A DNA stretch of 58,275 nucleotides from Polyangium fumosum (GCF_005144585.1 NZ_SSMQ01000079.1:1-58275); one strand, 5' to 3'; positions 34,119-43,663 are shown, counted from the first letter of the stretch. Translations and numbers: made by a program. Notes: generated from the sequence alone by a model not told the origin.

Positions 34119-34673
34119 CTACTTGAACACATCCATGGAGCCAAGCAGCCAGTTCCCGGGGGCGTTCGGGTCCGCGCTCAGGTAAAACTCGACGATCGCC
34201 TGCCGGAACTCGGCGCAGCTCAGCCCCCCGCTGCTGTCGCGGTCGAGCCGCTTGAACCACTCGGTGGAGGTCGACGGAGGAACCCCCACCACGTCGTACA
34301 TTCGCACGAATTCTTTCTGCGAAAGGCTCCCGTTGCCGTCGCGGTCGAGGGCTGCAACCATCCCCTCGGCGATGCGCCCCACCGCATTCTGGAAATTCTC
34401 CGGAGCGATGACGCTGGTGCTCATGATGCGGAGGAACTCCGGGTGCCCGATCTTCTCTCCCGACGTGCCTTGACCGGACTCCAGCAGGAGGCCCCACCAG
34501 TGCATGAAGGACTGCTGCATTGCGGTCTTGGTCTTTTCATCGTCCTCGGCTGCCAGGCCGGTGAACATCCCGGCCATCTTCTCGAAGTCGTCCCGGGTGA
34601 GCCAACCATCGCCATTCTGGTCAAACCAGGTGAATAGGAAGCCGAACTTCTTGGCCTGCAAATCCGTCGTCAT
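34119..34673 (-). CDS. Calerythrin-like EF-hand calcium-binding protein
   Basis: Protein of 184 aa, the length of calerythrin/sarcoplasmic calcium-binding proteins. Canonical EF-hand loops: [12 protein letters not shown] (residues 18-29), [12 protein letters not shown] (110-121) and [12 protein letters not shown] (144-155), each flanked by helices. A degenerate, non-binding second hand lies around 60-85. The ATG at 34673 follows AGGGAT; the upstream 54-codon extension is rejected. Cytosolic, no signal peptide. Likely a calcium buffer or sensor. Confidence 0.92.
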   Translation of the reverse strand: MTTDLQAKKFGFLFTWFDQNGDGWLTRDDFEKMAGMFTGLAAEDDEKTKTAMQQSFMHWWGLLLESGQGTSGEKIGHPEFLRIMSTSVIAPENFQNAVGRIAEGMVAALDRDGNGSLSQKEFVRMYDVVGVPPSTSTEWFKRLDRDSSGGLSCAEFRQAIVEFYLSADPNAPGNWLLGSMDVFK

Positions 34674-34933
34674 GAAGATATCCCTGTCGCTCGATCTGGA
34701 TCGCTCGGGATTCCCGTCTGGAATCCGCTGCGCCAATATCCGCTCCATACGAACACGATGCCTCCGCCCACGGCAGCGAGAAACCTCGAAAGGCGTGGCG
34801 GAGACCATCGTCGCGGAGAGTAGACAACGGAGCACTCGCTGGCGTCAACCCGATCGGAAGGCGGATTCCCCCGCTACCTCGCGTGCCCGACAGGTGTGCG
34901 CCTTGGCGAAGCCGTGGAGGATGCGCCGCGGCT

Positions 34934-36103
34934 TTACGGGCAGGCCGTCGCGTACATCAGGCGCTTCGCCGACAGGTCGTGGTAAGCGATGTGCACGCGG
35001 CCCGTATCATCCACCTTGAGCGAGCCGCCGGTCGCGAAGCTCGTCGGGTCCACCTCGGTGGTCTGGAAACTCCCCGTCGCATGGCTCGCATAGCTCATTC
35101 TCTGTGCCCCGATGTCGAGGTACGCGACGTGCGAGACGCCCTTCGCGTCGAGCGCGGCCGAGGTCGCGATGGAGCTCGTCGTGATGGGCTCCTTCGTCCA
35201 GCTCCCTGGTGTGCCCTGCATATGCAGGAGCCCGTCGTACGTGGCGGGGAAGATGTGCCGACCGCCCGTCGCGTCCACGAGGAAGGGGTTCGTCGTGTCG
35301 TACATGTAGCTCGACGTGACCTCGGCCTTGTCCCAGTTCATCGCGTCCACGCGGGCGGCGTGGTAGACGCGGAAGTAGATGTTGTTTTCGCGCTGGGTAT
35401 AAACGATCTCCGGGGTGCCATTGCGGAGCGCGAGGGAGGTGTTGCTCCCGGGCTGGAACGCGGTATTGACGACCTCGACCGTCCACGTGCCCGAGGCGTT
35501 CGTGGCGTACCGGACGTCGTCGAGCACGTAGAAGCTCGCGTGGAGCTTCCCGTTGGCATCGGCGACGAGCGAGAGCCCGTTGGCCGCTGCCGGCTCGACG
35601 ACCTCTTTTTTCCACGCCCCGTTCTCGTACGTCGCGTGCTTCACGGCCCCGTTGGCGTAATCCTTGTAAAGGATGTGCGGCCTTTCGTCGACGAAGACGA
35701 GCTGGCTTGCCCCGCCCACGTCGCCGGTGTCGATGGTCTCGACCTCGAAGCCATCCGCCGCGCTGCGTACGACCTGGAGCGTCTTCGAATCCTTCTCGTA
35801 GTAGGAGATCCAGATCTGATGGTTCTTCCCTATCTCGAGATCCGGCTGATTCCCATTCTTCGCGATGTCGATCGCCTTGAACTCCCAGGGAGAGGGAGAG
35901 CAAACACCGCTCCCACCCGCGCCCCCGCCGCCCCCTGCGCCGCCGCCGCCCCCTGCGCCGCCGGTGCCCGTCGTCGAGCTGCTCGATCCCGAGGGATCTT
36001 CGCCTCCGGCCCCGGTTTGCTTTTCGGGCTCGGAGCATGCGGCGAGGACGGGGAGGAAGGACACGAACAGACAAAGGAAACCACGTAAGCCAATTCCATG
36101 CAT
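34934..36103 (-). CDS. Lipoprotein with Gly/Ser linker and beta-propeller-like domain
   Basis: Protein of 389 aa. Signal peptide with lipobox PVLAAC (Cys23), then a Ser/Thr/Gly-rich linker (residues about 30-67), then repeated strand units such as NHQIWISYYEKDSKTLQVV, PHILYKDYANGAVKHATYENG, LHASFYVLDDVRYATNASG and VHIAYHDLSAKRLMYAT. The six or so repeats of about 45 residues with the H(I/V)xYxD motif are the pattern of BNR/sialidase-like propellers seen in many myxobacterial lipoproteins. Sialidase catalytic residues are not evident. Confidence 0.8.
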   Translation of the reverse strand: MHGIGLRGFLCLFVSFLPVLAACSEPEKQTGAGGEDPSGSSSSTTGTGGAGGGGGAGGGGGAGGSGVCSPSPWEFKAIDIAKNGNQPDLEIGKNHQIWISYYEKDSKTLQVVRSAADGFEVETIDTGDVGGASQLVFVDERPHILYKDYANGAVKHATYENGAWKKEVVEPAAANGLSLVADANGKLHASFYVLDDVRYATNASGTWTVEVVNTAFQPGSNTSLALRNGTPEIVYTQRENNIYFRVYHAARVDAMNWDKAEVTSSYMYDTTNPFLVDATGGRHIFPATYDGLLHMQGTPGSWTKEPITTSSIATSAALDAKGVSHVAYLDIGAQRMSYASHATGSFQTTEVDPTSFATGGSLKVDDTGRVHIAYHDLSAKRLMYATACP

Positions 36104-36313
36104 GGCTTCAGTCCTTAAGGCAGGGGAGTGGAATGAGTCAAGAGCCCGCTGCGCCCATTCTTTGCCCTGCGCCCTCGCCCTTGCCCTCCTCCCTCCACAC
36201 GCAACCCGGCGTACCTCGCGCGGGTGCCGGAGGCGAGGCGGAGAACGAGAGAGGGGTCGTAAGGCTGCAAGGCAGAACGGCGGGCGCGATGATCTGCCGC
36301 GATGGATCGAGCA

Positions 36314-36886
36314 TCAATTGCTGTCCGGACACGTGCCGGTGATCTTCGGGGACTCACCGCACTCGACTGTGTAATCGCACGCGCCGTCTTTTATCTCGCA
36401 GCCGCCCCAGCCCCAGTAATCATGCGAGCAATACGCCAAGTTGCATAACTCGCCCTTCTCCGAAGGGGGTGGATTGCCCGTGCATTCGACCTCGCAGCCA
36501 GCGCAGGTGCAGCTCCGCGTGCACCAGCCGTTGCTCAGCGAGCACGGCCCGCCGGCTGCCCCTCCGGCGCCGCCGCTTCCTCCGCCTCCTTCATTGCAGG
36601 CACTCTCCCTATCGCAGACGCCGACAGGCGGACCGCCTCCGCTGGCCCACGGGTCGCAAAAGAAATGCCCGGAGGGATCACAGGTGCATCGGAGACCACT
36701 CTCGACGCCCGAATACGCACAGGTCGCTCCCGCCGAGCAAGGGGCGCCCATGCCGCAGCGTCGCTTCGCGAAGGAGTCGTCCCCTGATTCCGTGTTGGCG
36801 GCACCATCGCACGCACCCAGCGTCAACGCAGTCAGGAATGTCCACCACGCCGCGCGCGCTATCGATGCTATCTTGGTCAGGTTCAT
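36314..36886 (-). CDS. Small Cys-rich lipoprotein
   Basis: Protein of 190 aa. Signal peptide with lipobox TLGAC (Cys26), a Gly-rich linker (about 100-115) and about 20 cysteines in CxC/CxxC spacing (CGMGAPCSAGATCAYSG, CTRSCTCAGCEVEC). Cell-surface, disulfide-rich; no enzyme motif. Start ATG 36886 chosen because it begins the signal peptide; the 26-codon upstream extension does not fit. It precedes, on the same strand, the propeller lipoprotein after a 210-bp gap that shows no gene. Confidence 0.7.
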   Translation of the reverse strand: MNLTKIASIARAAWWTFLTALTLGACDGAANTESGDDSFAKRRCGMGAPCSAGATCAYSGVESGLRCTCDPSGHFFCDPWASGGGPPVGVCDRESACNEGGGGSGGAGGAAGGPCSLSNGWCTRSCTCAGCEVECTGNPPPSEKGELCNLAYCSHDYWGWGGCEIKDGACDYTVECGESPKITGTCPDSN

Positions 36887-37109
36887 GGCGCATCCATCGG
36901 AGCAACGGTTGGGCCAGGCATCGTCCGCGGAAAGGATCGCGCCGACGCCGCAGTTTGGCGACATGCCGGACGTTCAGGGTTGGCGCACAATGACTCAATA
37001 CAGGACTTTTAAAGCACACGTCGAGGTGGACGGCGTCGCGGCCGGGGCCGCCGCGTTCACCGTTTGATCCCTCGACACCTCCCCGCCGGCCCGGCTACAT
37101 TCGCAAGCC

Positions 37110-37745
37110 ATGCGCCTCGTCAAGGACCTCTCGCTCCCCCTTGCCGCGACAACCCCCGTTTTTCCCGGCGATCCACCGCCGGAGCTGCGTCCACTCGCGC
37201 GCATTCGTGACGGCGCGCCGCTCGACGTCTCGAGCCTCCACCTTCACGCCCACGTCGGCACCCACCTCGACGCGCCCTCTCATTTCGTCCTCGGCGCCCC
37301 GGATCTCTCTGCCTTTTTGCCCGAGACCTTCGTCGGCCCCGCGTTCGTCCTGGATCTCGCGCGCCTCCCCAAGGACCGCATCGAGGCCTCGGACCTCGGC
37401 GACCTCACGCGCATCCCGCGCCGGAGCCGCCTCCTGCTCCGCACGCGCAACAGCGCCCGCTGGCAGGGTCCTTCTCCCGCGGTCGACCTCGCCTTTCTGG
37501 ATCCGCAGGTGATCGACGCGTTGCTCGCGCGCCGCCCCGTCCTCGTCGGATTCGATGCCTACAGCCTCGACCCTCTCGATTCGACGACCTTCCCCGCCCA
37601 CACCCGCCTCGCGGCCGCGGGGCTGCCCGCGCTCGTCGCGCTCGATCTCGATGGCGTCGAGGCGGGCAGCTACACGCTCGTTTGCCCGCCTCTACCGGTC
37701 GCGCTGGAGGCGAGCCCCGTGCGCGCGCTGCTTTTTTCGATTTGA
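37110..37745 (+). CDS. Cyclase-family (kynurenine formamidase-like) hydrolase
   Basis: Protein of 211 aa. It carries the family signature HAHVGTHLDAPSHF (residues about 47-60, the HxGTHxDAxxH metal-binding motif), the first strand LVKDLSLPLAATTPVFPGDPPPE and the C-terminal LVCPPLPVALEASPVRALL. This metal-dependent family includes kynurenine formamidase, isatin hydrolase and putative cyclases; the context does not point to tryptophan breakdown, so substrate stays open. No signal peptide. No clear Shine-Dalgarno. Confidence 0.9.
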   Translation: MRLVKDLSLPLAATTPVFPGDPPPELRPLARIRDGAPLDVSSLHLHAHVGTHLDAPSHFVLGAPDLSAFLPETFVGPAFVLDLARLPKDRIEASDLGDLTRIPRRSRLLLRTRNSARWQGPSPAVDLAFLDPQVIDALLARRPVLVGFDAYSLDPLDSTTFPAHTRLAAAGLPALVALDLDGVEAGSYTLVCPPLPVALEASPVRALLFSI

Positions 37746-37789
37746 TGCAGCGGAGCGCCCGGGCTCACGTGGTTCCGTCCCTCGGCACC

Positions 37790-38383
37790 TCAGTGATGCC
37801 TCTTCGCGGCCTCGGGCGAAGGATTCGGCAGGATCTTGAAGACCCCTGGCCGATCCGGATCGTCCACGCGCGCTGTGCGTGTCCCCAGCAGGAGATGCAG
37901 ATATCCCTCGGCTGCGCCGGGCGGGGTGACCACGAATCCGAGCGGCGTCCAATGGTCGATGTCGCGCCGGGAGGCATACGGGAGGATGGCGACGGTGCAG
38001 CCTTGCGCCAGCGTATCGCAGAGGCGGCGCACGAGGGCGAGGTCGATGTTGCGGCCCTCGTGCGCGGGGTCGATGACGAGCTCGCGGATGTAGAGGGCGT
38101 CGTTGCCGCCGCCCTCCAGGTATTCGTCCTTGGGCCAGTCGTTCTCGAAGAAGATATCGTGGAGCGCTTCGAGCTCGCCGCTGTCGGCGTCGAGCACGTC
38201 GAGGAGGGGTACGTTGAGGTCGAGGGCGCTGCCAATGTGAATGCGGGCGACGCGCGCGTGGCCGATTCGAGCGGGGTGCGGGGCGTCGTCGTCGGGGAAG
38301 ATGTCGATGGAGAACCACGTGACGAGGCCGGAGGAGTCGTTCGGCTCGCTGAGGGGGATGTCGGTGGAGACGTGGATGCGCAT
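37790..38383 (-). CDS. GNAT-like hypothetical protein
   Basis: Protein of 197 aa. After an N-terminal region of about 85 residues the segment ALYIRELVIDPAHEGRNIDLALVRRLCDTLAQ resembles the core strand-helix of a GNAT fold (strand 4, motif A position, helix 3), with EGRNID in place of the Q/RxxGxG pyrophosphate loop. So acetyl-CoA binding is doubtful. The tail HWTPLGFVVTPPGAAEGYLHLLLG fits the last strands. ATG 38383 has GGGAGGG upstream. Converges with the cyclase-family gene. Confidence 0.6.
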   Translation of the reverse strand: MRIHVSTDIPLSEPNDSSGLVTWFSIDIFPDDDAPHPARIGHARVARIHIGSALDLNVPLLDVLDADSGELEALHDIFFENDWPKDEYLEGGGNDALYIRELVIDPAHEGRNIDLALVRRLCDTLAQGCTVAILPYASRRDIDHWTPLGFVVTPPGAAEGYLHLLLGTRTARVDDPDRPGVFKILPNPSPEAAKRHH

Positions 38384-38610
38384 GGGGCCCTCCCGAGGAT
38401 CGGTGGGGAGGCTTGCACGTGGTGGTCGGCGGGGTCAAGGGGGACGCGGCACGGGGTGAAAGGATGAGCCTTTCGTGATGACCGTGGTTCCTGACGTCGA
38501 GAGTGGCAGACCACCGCACGCTGCCGTTATCGCCGCGAACGTGGTACTGGCGCTTGTCCCGGTCGAATTGCAGCACCTCCTCGTGCGCACGCGACGACCC
38601 GACCTCAAGG

Positions 38611-39756
38611 TCACGACGACGCGCCGGGCCTTCCCTTCGGGACCTCCGTATCCTCCGCGTTCCCCTGCTTGATCGCATATCGGAGCGCAGCCTCCAGCGT
38701 TCCGAACGTCTTCAGCGCGCCGAGATCGAGCTCCAGGCTGACCACCGTACTCGCCATGCCTGGCGAGATCCCGGAGACGAGGCATTGCGTGCCGAGCAGC
38801 CGCGCTGCCTGCACGACCTTGAGCAGGTGGCTCGCCGCGCCCGTGTCGATCACGTCGACGCCCGTCAGATCCAGGATCGTAAAGCGCGCCTGCGTCCGCG
38901 TGATTTCTTCGAGCAACGCCTCCATCATCCCCCCGGCGCGCGTGCTGTCGACGAGCCCGACCACCGGCATCGTCAGGACGCCCTTCCACAACCGGAGGAT
39001 CGGCGTCGACATGGCGCGGATCGCCTCTTCTTGTCGCCGGATCAGCTCGAGCTTGCTCCGGAGTTCTTCTTCGATGCGCGTACGCTCCTCGACCTCGCGG
39101 CGCAGGTCCTCCTCGATGCGGCGGCGCTCCTCGACCTCGCGTTGCAGGCGCTCGAAGGCAATCGTGAGGTCCGCCTTGGTGGCATTCTCGGTGCCGATCA
39201 GCGCTTCGAGGTCGTCCTCGATCGTGCGCGCCGTGGGGCGCACGACGAACTCGTCATAGGCGTCGCCGCGCGCCTGGAATGCGGTCTGCTCGGCCCGACA
39301 GTGCGTCTCGAAGATGCGAGAGCAGTGGGCGCCGAACTTGCCCGCCATCGTGCTGGTCCCCCAGGTGACGCCGAGCGCCTTCTGGTAGAGGCCCTCCCAG
39401 CTATTGTGGACGCGGAACCACGCCTCCTTCTTCGCATGGTCGAGCCGCACGAGCTCCCAGTGGCCGTGCCCGACCGCGGCGGCGCTCGTGCCGAGGTACC
39501 GGAACCCGTCCTCCACGCTTTGGCGGTGCTGCATGATGGCCGCCACCTCGCCTGCGATGCTTTCGCGGCCCGCCTGCTCCGCGGCGATCACGAAACGCTC
39601 GGTGCCGACCATCTTGTGGATGCCGACCATGAGCCCGGCCAGCGTCGTCTCGATCCACATGAGGACCGCCGGGTTGCCCCAAACCAGGATGCGGCCGTTC
39701 TCGCGATCCCACTCGAAATCCACGCCATCCACGCTGATCTTCGGACGCTCGTTCAT
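38611..39756 (-). CDS. STAS-domain regulatory protein with coiled coil (RsbR-like architecture)
   Basis: Protein of 381 aa. N-terminal about 190 residues form a sensor-like domain (V4R/heme-NO-like appearance, with VGHGHWELVRLDHAKKEAWFRVHNSWEG). A charged coiled coil (about 195-245, REVEERRRIEEDLRREVEE) leads to a C-terminal STAS domain (about 250-365) with the regulatory loop ILDLTGVDVIDTGAASHLLK. This is the RsbR/stressosome layout. ATG 39756 has a strong GGAGG site. No RsbS/RsbT gene is adjacent, so it may act in a distant partner-switching system. Confidence 0.85.
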   Translation of the reverse strand: MNERPKISVDGVDFEWDRENGRILVWGNPAVLMWIETTLAGLMVGIHKMVGTERFVIAAEQAGRESIAGEVAAIMQHRQSVEDGFRYLGTSAAAVGHGHWELVRLDHAKKEAWFRVHNSWEGLYQKALGVTWGTSTMAGKFGAHCSRIFETHCRAEQTAFQARGDAYDEFVVRPTARTIEDDLEALIGTENATKADLTIAFERLQREVEERRRIEEDLRREVEERTRIEEELRSKLELIRRQEEAIRAMSTPILRLWKGVLTMPVVGLVDSTRAGGMMEALLEEITRTQARFTILDLTGVDVIDTGAASHLLKVVQAARLLGTQCLVSGISPGMASTVVSLELDLGALKTFGTLEAALRYAIKQGNAEDTEVPKGRPGASS

Positions 39757-40050
39757 CGCTCCTCCACCCACGCCTGGAAAAATGCGACCTGGTCGGACGC
39801 ACGGACAACCATGCTACCGTGTCCCAATGAGGAGGAGCGTAAAAATGCCACGCTCCCGAACGCAGGTGGTGATCCGGTCGGTGCTGCGGCGGTCCTTGAT
39901 AGCTGAAAAAATATGGCCAAACCGCTCCCGGCGCTCAGGAGATGCACGAGGCCCCATGGCGGGTGGGAGACCCACTCGCCTCGGACGCCCACACGGCACA
40001 CGATTCATCCAGGCAACGGTTTGCCTGCAGATCGCATCAGGGAGGTGTCT

Positions 40051-40302
40051 ATGTTTTCCAGTCGAACGAAGCTCCGTGCATTGGCTGCGCTGGCTGCACT
40101 TGTGCTGTTTGGCGCCGCCACATATTCGACCTCGGCGCTGGCACAACGCACGACGACATGGCGGTGCTGGCACAATGGCGTCGCCCAGGGGACTGTCAGT
40201 ATCTGGTGGGGCCACACGGCGGGTGATGCCTCTTGGGCATGCAACAACTGGATTTCTTCGTGTGGGAATGCTTCGGGCGGGTGCTCCGCAACGGAATTGT
40301 AG
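40051..40302 (+). CDS. Small secreted Cys/Trp-rich protein
   Basis: Protein of 83 aa. Signal peptide with cleavage after TSALA (residues about 1-31), leaving a mature peptide of about 52 residues rich in Trp and Cys (WRCWHNGVAQGTVSIWWGH, CNNWISSCGNASGGC). ATG 40051 follows GGGAGG with good spacing. It stands alone between divergent and convergent neighbours. Could be a small exported binding or antimicrobial-type peptide (speculation). Confidence 0.65.
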   Translation: MFSSRTKLRALAALAALVLFGAATYSTSALAQRTTTWRCWHNGVAQGTVSIWWGHTAGDASWACNNWISSCGNASGGCSATEL

Positions 40303-40476
40303 CTTCTATCGTTTCTCGCCACGTTCTCTCGGCTTTCCGGCCGGGGCGAGGCGCGCACCGCGAGCGTGCGCAGGGCGTGCGAAGAAGCCGCTGGAGACCG
40401 GCTTGCACGCTTTGGGGGGAACGATAGCCGGAAGCGAGGGCCCGCGTGGTGTTGCTTGGGCTCCGTTCCCCGCCGT

Positions 40477-41712
40477 TTACTTTTTCACGACCGGTTTCCC
40501 ATCGCTCCGGCACGAATAAAACGAGTTGTACCCGTCCACGGTCGCGCTCTTGACGTTGTTCTTCCACGCGCAGGTGGGCATGCAGCAGTCCTGCATGGTC
40601 GTCGTGTGATAGGGCTCGTTGTTGAGCGTGCTGACGAAGCCGGCCGCCTTGGCCTGCGCGGCCGTCTGGATGTTCGGATCGGGCGCCGGGAGGCCCTGGG
40701 GAGCCAGCTTGCAGCCCGTGACCTCCGTCAGGTGCTCCGGACAAGCCACGCGCTTGGCGAGGACCTTCCAGTTCTCATGGTAGTACGAAGTGGCCTGGTT
40801 CGACTGGATGCAAGACTTGCGCGTCTCCTCCTGGAGCGTGGGGTCCGCGGCCGTGATGGTATTGCACGCGCTGGTGATTTTCTGCTGGCAGCTCCCGGAC
40901 GCGATCAATGCGTCGCTCAGGTTTCCCCCGTCATCGCATTTCATGCTGTCGGGCCCGGGCTTCACGCCGCCGTTGAACGCTTGCCCCTCCGAAGGATAGG
41001 TCTGGTACTGCGAATACCCGAACTTCGTCCCGTAGTTCAGGTCGGCGTCGCATGCGTTGAAGGCGCCGAGGCCTCCCGCTCCCATGTAGATGTCGAAGCC
41101 CGTCGCCCCCGAGGCCTGGGTGTTGAAGCTCTGCACGAGCAGCGGCTTCGGCGGCGTCAACGTCGAGTTGGTCAGGTACCTGGGGGCGTCGAAGACGAGC
41201 TGGTAGCACTGGCAACACGAGTCGGGCAGTCCCATGTCGAGGTTCGTCCCGTCGGGGTCGTGGCCCGCGACGGCATAGTTGAATTTGCCCTCGAAGCCGT
41301 CGTCGATCGCGGCCTGCTCCATCTCGTTCGCAAACAGCATGTAACGAGGGCAGGCGAACTGAACGGGGACCCCATCCTTGCCGCCCTCGCAGGCGTTTTT
41401 CGACGTGGGACCATAGTCGTTCGTGCACTCGCCGCCGCACGTGCTGCTCGTGTCCCCCTTTTTGCAGCCATCGACGGAGAACTGGTTCGAGCATTCGCTG
41501 GGCGGCGGAAGCGCATACCCCCCGGGCATGTCCGGGCCCGTCCCGCTGGACGCGTTCGAGGAGGTCGAGGCCCCGCGACTCCCCGTGGGGGACGTCGTCG
41601 AACTCGAACCATCCGTACCTCCGGCGCCCCCCGCGTTCTGGGTGCCAGAAGCGCTGTCGCAGGCAGCAGGAGCAAGGCAAAGGACGATCGGAACCAGGCG
41701 CGTCAACTTCAT
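40477..41712 (-). CDS. GH45/expansin-like secreted lipoprotein with permuted conserved blocks
   Basis: Protein of 411 aa with lipobox PAAC (Cys18) and a Gly/Ser/Thr linker. The block CCQCYQLVF (residues 166-174) then LLVQSFNTQASGATGFDIYMGAGGLGAFNACD matches the middle-to-C-terminal core of GH45 endoglucanases, including the acidic position Asp207 (TGFDI, the acid in family members). The other family hallmark, usually at the N-terminus (DCC..CAW with catalytic Asp), is seen near the C-terminus: Asp375 in TMQDCCMPTCAW (373-383). So both catalytic acids are present, but the usual order is inverted, suggesting a circular permutation of the double-psi barrel. Activity on cellulose or related glucan is inferred; not all key residues could be checked. 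Confidence 0.75.
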   Translation of the reverse strand: MKLTRLVPIVLCLAPAACDSASGTQNAGGAGGTDGSSSTTSPTGSRGASTSSNASSGTGPDMPGGYALPPPSECSNQFSVDGCKKGDTSSTCGGECTNDYGPTSKNACEGGKDGVPVQFACPRYMLFANEMEQAAIDDGFEGKFNYAVAGHDPDGTNLDMGLPDSCCQCYQLVFDAPRYLTNSTLTPPKPLLVQSFNTQASGATGFDIYMGAGGLGAFNACDADLNYGTKFGYSQYQTYPSEGQAFNGGVKPGPDSMKCDDGGNLSDALIASGSCQQKITSACNTITAADPTLQEETRKSCIQSNQATSYYHENWKVLAKRVACPEHLTEVTGCKLAPQGLPAPDPNIQTAAQAKAAGFVSTLNNEPYHTTTMQDCCMPTCAWKNNVKSATVDGYNSFYSCRSDGKPVVKK

Positions 41713-41876
41713 GAAGAACTCCAAAAATCGTGAAGGTAGTAGGGAGGAGACCCAACGAGGATTCCAAGAGAAGGACGAGGCGTCAACGCAAAGCGTCATG
41801 CCACGCGCTGGATTTCGACGAGGTCGTGCGCCGCGCGGCGGCGCCCGGACGACCCCTCGAACGATTCCCCGCGCCC

Positions 41877-42734
41877 CTACGAGCGCACGCGATTGCGGCC
41901 GTCGTGTTTGGCTTGGTAGAGCCTTTCATCGGCCGCCCCGATGAGATCGCTGGCGAAGCAGGTTTTCTCGTCCGCTTGGGCGACACCCGCCGAGAGGGTC
42001 AGCGAGATCGTGTGCTCCTCGAAGGTCACCACGTGGGCCGCGACGGCCGCGCGGATCGTCTCGGCGAGCGCCACGGCTCCCGCAAGGTCTGTCCCGGGGA
42101 GCATCCACGCGAACTCTTCCCCGCCATATCGTGCAAAGACATCACCCGGGCGTACATGCTGCTGCGTGAGCGAGGCGATCTCGCGGAGCACCTGGTCACC
42201 CGCCAGGTGCCCGAACGAGTCGTTGATCCTTTTGAAATGGTCGAGGTCGAACATCACCAGCGCGAGCGGATGCTCGGTGGGCTCCGTGCGCCGCAACGTG
42301 GTGTCGAGTTGCTCGATGAGATGACGGCGGTTGTACGCCTTTGTCAGGCCGTCGATCGGCGTCGTCGTGTACCGTGTTTCGTCGATCATCCGTCCGCACT
42401 CGGCGCAGCAGCACTTGAAGATCGTGTTTCCGACGCGGACCCGATCCCCGCAGCGGAGCAGCGCCTCCGGCACCCGCTCGTCGTTGACGAAGGTGCCGTT
42501 GGTGCTGTCGTTGTCGACCACCCAGAAGCCCTCGGCGCGCTTCTCGAAGCGCGCGTGACACCGCGAGACCCCATCGCTGTCGATCGGGATGGTGTTTTCC
42601 GCGCGGCGTCCGATCGTGACGACCGTGACGGCCGGGTCCAGTTTGTACCGATGGCCGAGAAGCTTGCGATCGCGCGTGTAGATGACGATGAGGGTGTCGG
42701 GGCCTGCCGGGTCTTGCGAGGAGCAGATGATCAT
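41877..42734 (-). CDS. FHA-GGDEF diguanylate cyclase
   Basis: Protein of 285 aa. N-terminal FHA domain (residues about 35-105) with the conserved TIGRRAENTIPIDSDGVSRCHARF and STNGTFVN. After a short Cys-rich link (CCCAECGRM) comes a GGDEF domain (about 125-280) with the active site RYGGEEF and an inhibitory I-site RPGD five residues upstream. An active diguanylate cyclase with product inhibition, perhaps controlled by phosphoprotein binding, is expected. Cytoplasmic, no membrane segment. No ribosome-binding site is obvious at ATG 42734. Confidence 0.93.
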   Translation of the reverse strand: MIICSSQDPAGPDTLIVIYTRDRKLLGHRYKLDPAVTVVTIGRRAENTIPIDSDGVSRCHARFEKRAEGFWVVDNDSTNGTFVNDERVPEALLRCGDRVRVGNTIFKCCCAECGRMIDETRYTTTPIDGLTKAYNRRHLIEQLDTTLRRTEPTEHPLALVMFDLDHFKRINDSFGHLAGDQVLREIASLTQQHVRPGDVFARYGGEEFAWMLPGTDLAGAVALAETIRAAVAAHVVTFEEHTISLTLSAGVAQADEKTCFASDLIGAADERLYQAKHDGRNRVRS

Positions 42735-42892
42735 GGGGGGCGGCGGCGCTGGGGTTGGCTCGGGCTCCCTAGAATAGCGTGACGGGGCCTCGTCCCTGGC
42801 GCCCGCCAGGCGGATTTTCCCTCCGCCACCCCCCCCGCGCCCGTTCCTGCCCGGGAAACGTGCGCGGCCTGGATCCTGCTCCCGCCGGGGCC

Positions 42893-43621
42893 ATGGTAGC
42901 GATGCTCGAACTGGCCCCGGCCCACGAAAACGTCCTCGAAACGCTGACCGTCGGGCCCCGCGGGCCCCGCGAGCGCGCGCTGGAGGAGGGGATCTTGATG
43001 CTCTCGGACGCCGATCTGCTCGCCATCGTCCTCGGCACCGGGCTCGTCGGGTGCTCGGTCTTCCGCCTCGCGAACGAGATGCTCGAGCGGGTCGGCGGGC
43101 TCGAAGGCCTCGGGCGGCTCGGGCCCTCGGCGATCGCCGAGATCCCCGGCGTGGGCACCGCCAAGGCCCTGCGCCTGCTCGCCGGGCTCGAAATCGGCCG
43201 GCGCTCGCTCATGCGCTCGATTCGCCCGCGGCCCGCGGTCTGCAACTCCGCCGCCGTCGCCGCCTGGTTCACGAGCCGCCTCTCCTGGCGCGAGTACGAG
43301 GAGTTATGGGTGATCTCGCTCGACGGCCGCAACGGCCTGCGCAGCGCGCGGCGCGTGGCCCAGGGCGGCGTGCACGGGCTCGGCGTCACCCCGCGCGACG
43401 TCCTGCGCGTCGCCCTCCAGGACACGGCGGCCGCCATCATCCTCGTGCACAACCACCCGAGCGGCGACCCTGCGCCCTCGGACGCCGACGTGGCCATGAC
43501 CCACAAGGTCGCCGAGGCCTGCCACGTCGTGGGCGTGCCCCTGCTCGATCACGTGATCGTTTCGAGCACGGGCCAGTACGTCTCGCTGCTGGATCTCGGG
43601 ATCTTGCCCCCTGCCGTGTGA
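42893..43621 (+). CDS. radC: RadC-family JAMM-type protein
   Basis: Protein of 242 aa, typical RadC (UPF0758) length. N-terminal helix-hairpin-helix region (GPRERALEEG, DLLAIVLGTG, IAEIPGVGTAKALRL). The JAMM/MPN+ metal motif is HNHPSGDPAPSDAD (about residues 185-198) with the upstream Glu in the EELWVISLDGRN region. Start could also be the Met three codons on. The family was once tied to DNA repair but its function is not settled. Followed by a GC hairpin. Confidence 0.93.
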   Translation: MVAMLELAPAHENVLETLTVGPRGPRERALEEGILMLSDADLLAIVLGTGLVGCSVFRLANEMLERVGGLEGLGRLGPSAIAEIPGVGTAKALRLLAGLEIGRRSLMRSIRPRPAVCNSAAVAAWFTSRLSWREYEELWVISLDGRNGLRSARRVAQGGVHGLGVTPRDVLRVALQDTAAAIILVHNHPSGDPAPSDADVAMTHKVAEACHVVGVPLLDHVIVSSTGQYVSLLDLGILPPAV

Positions 43622-43634
43622 GGCGCCGCCCTCG

Positions 43635-43663
43635 CCCCCCACGCCCGCGGGGACCGTGGGGGG
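43635..43663 (+). terminator. GC-rich hairpin after radC
   Basis: CCCCCCAC (43635-43642) pairs with GTGGGGGG (43656-43663), extended by one G-C pair. No T tract follows, so it is a weak terminator candidate in the gap before the dehydrogenase gene. Confidence 0.3.
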
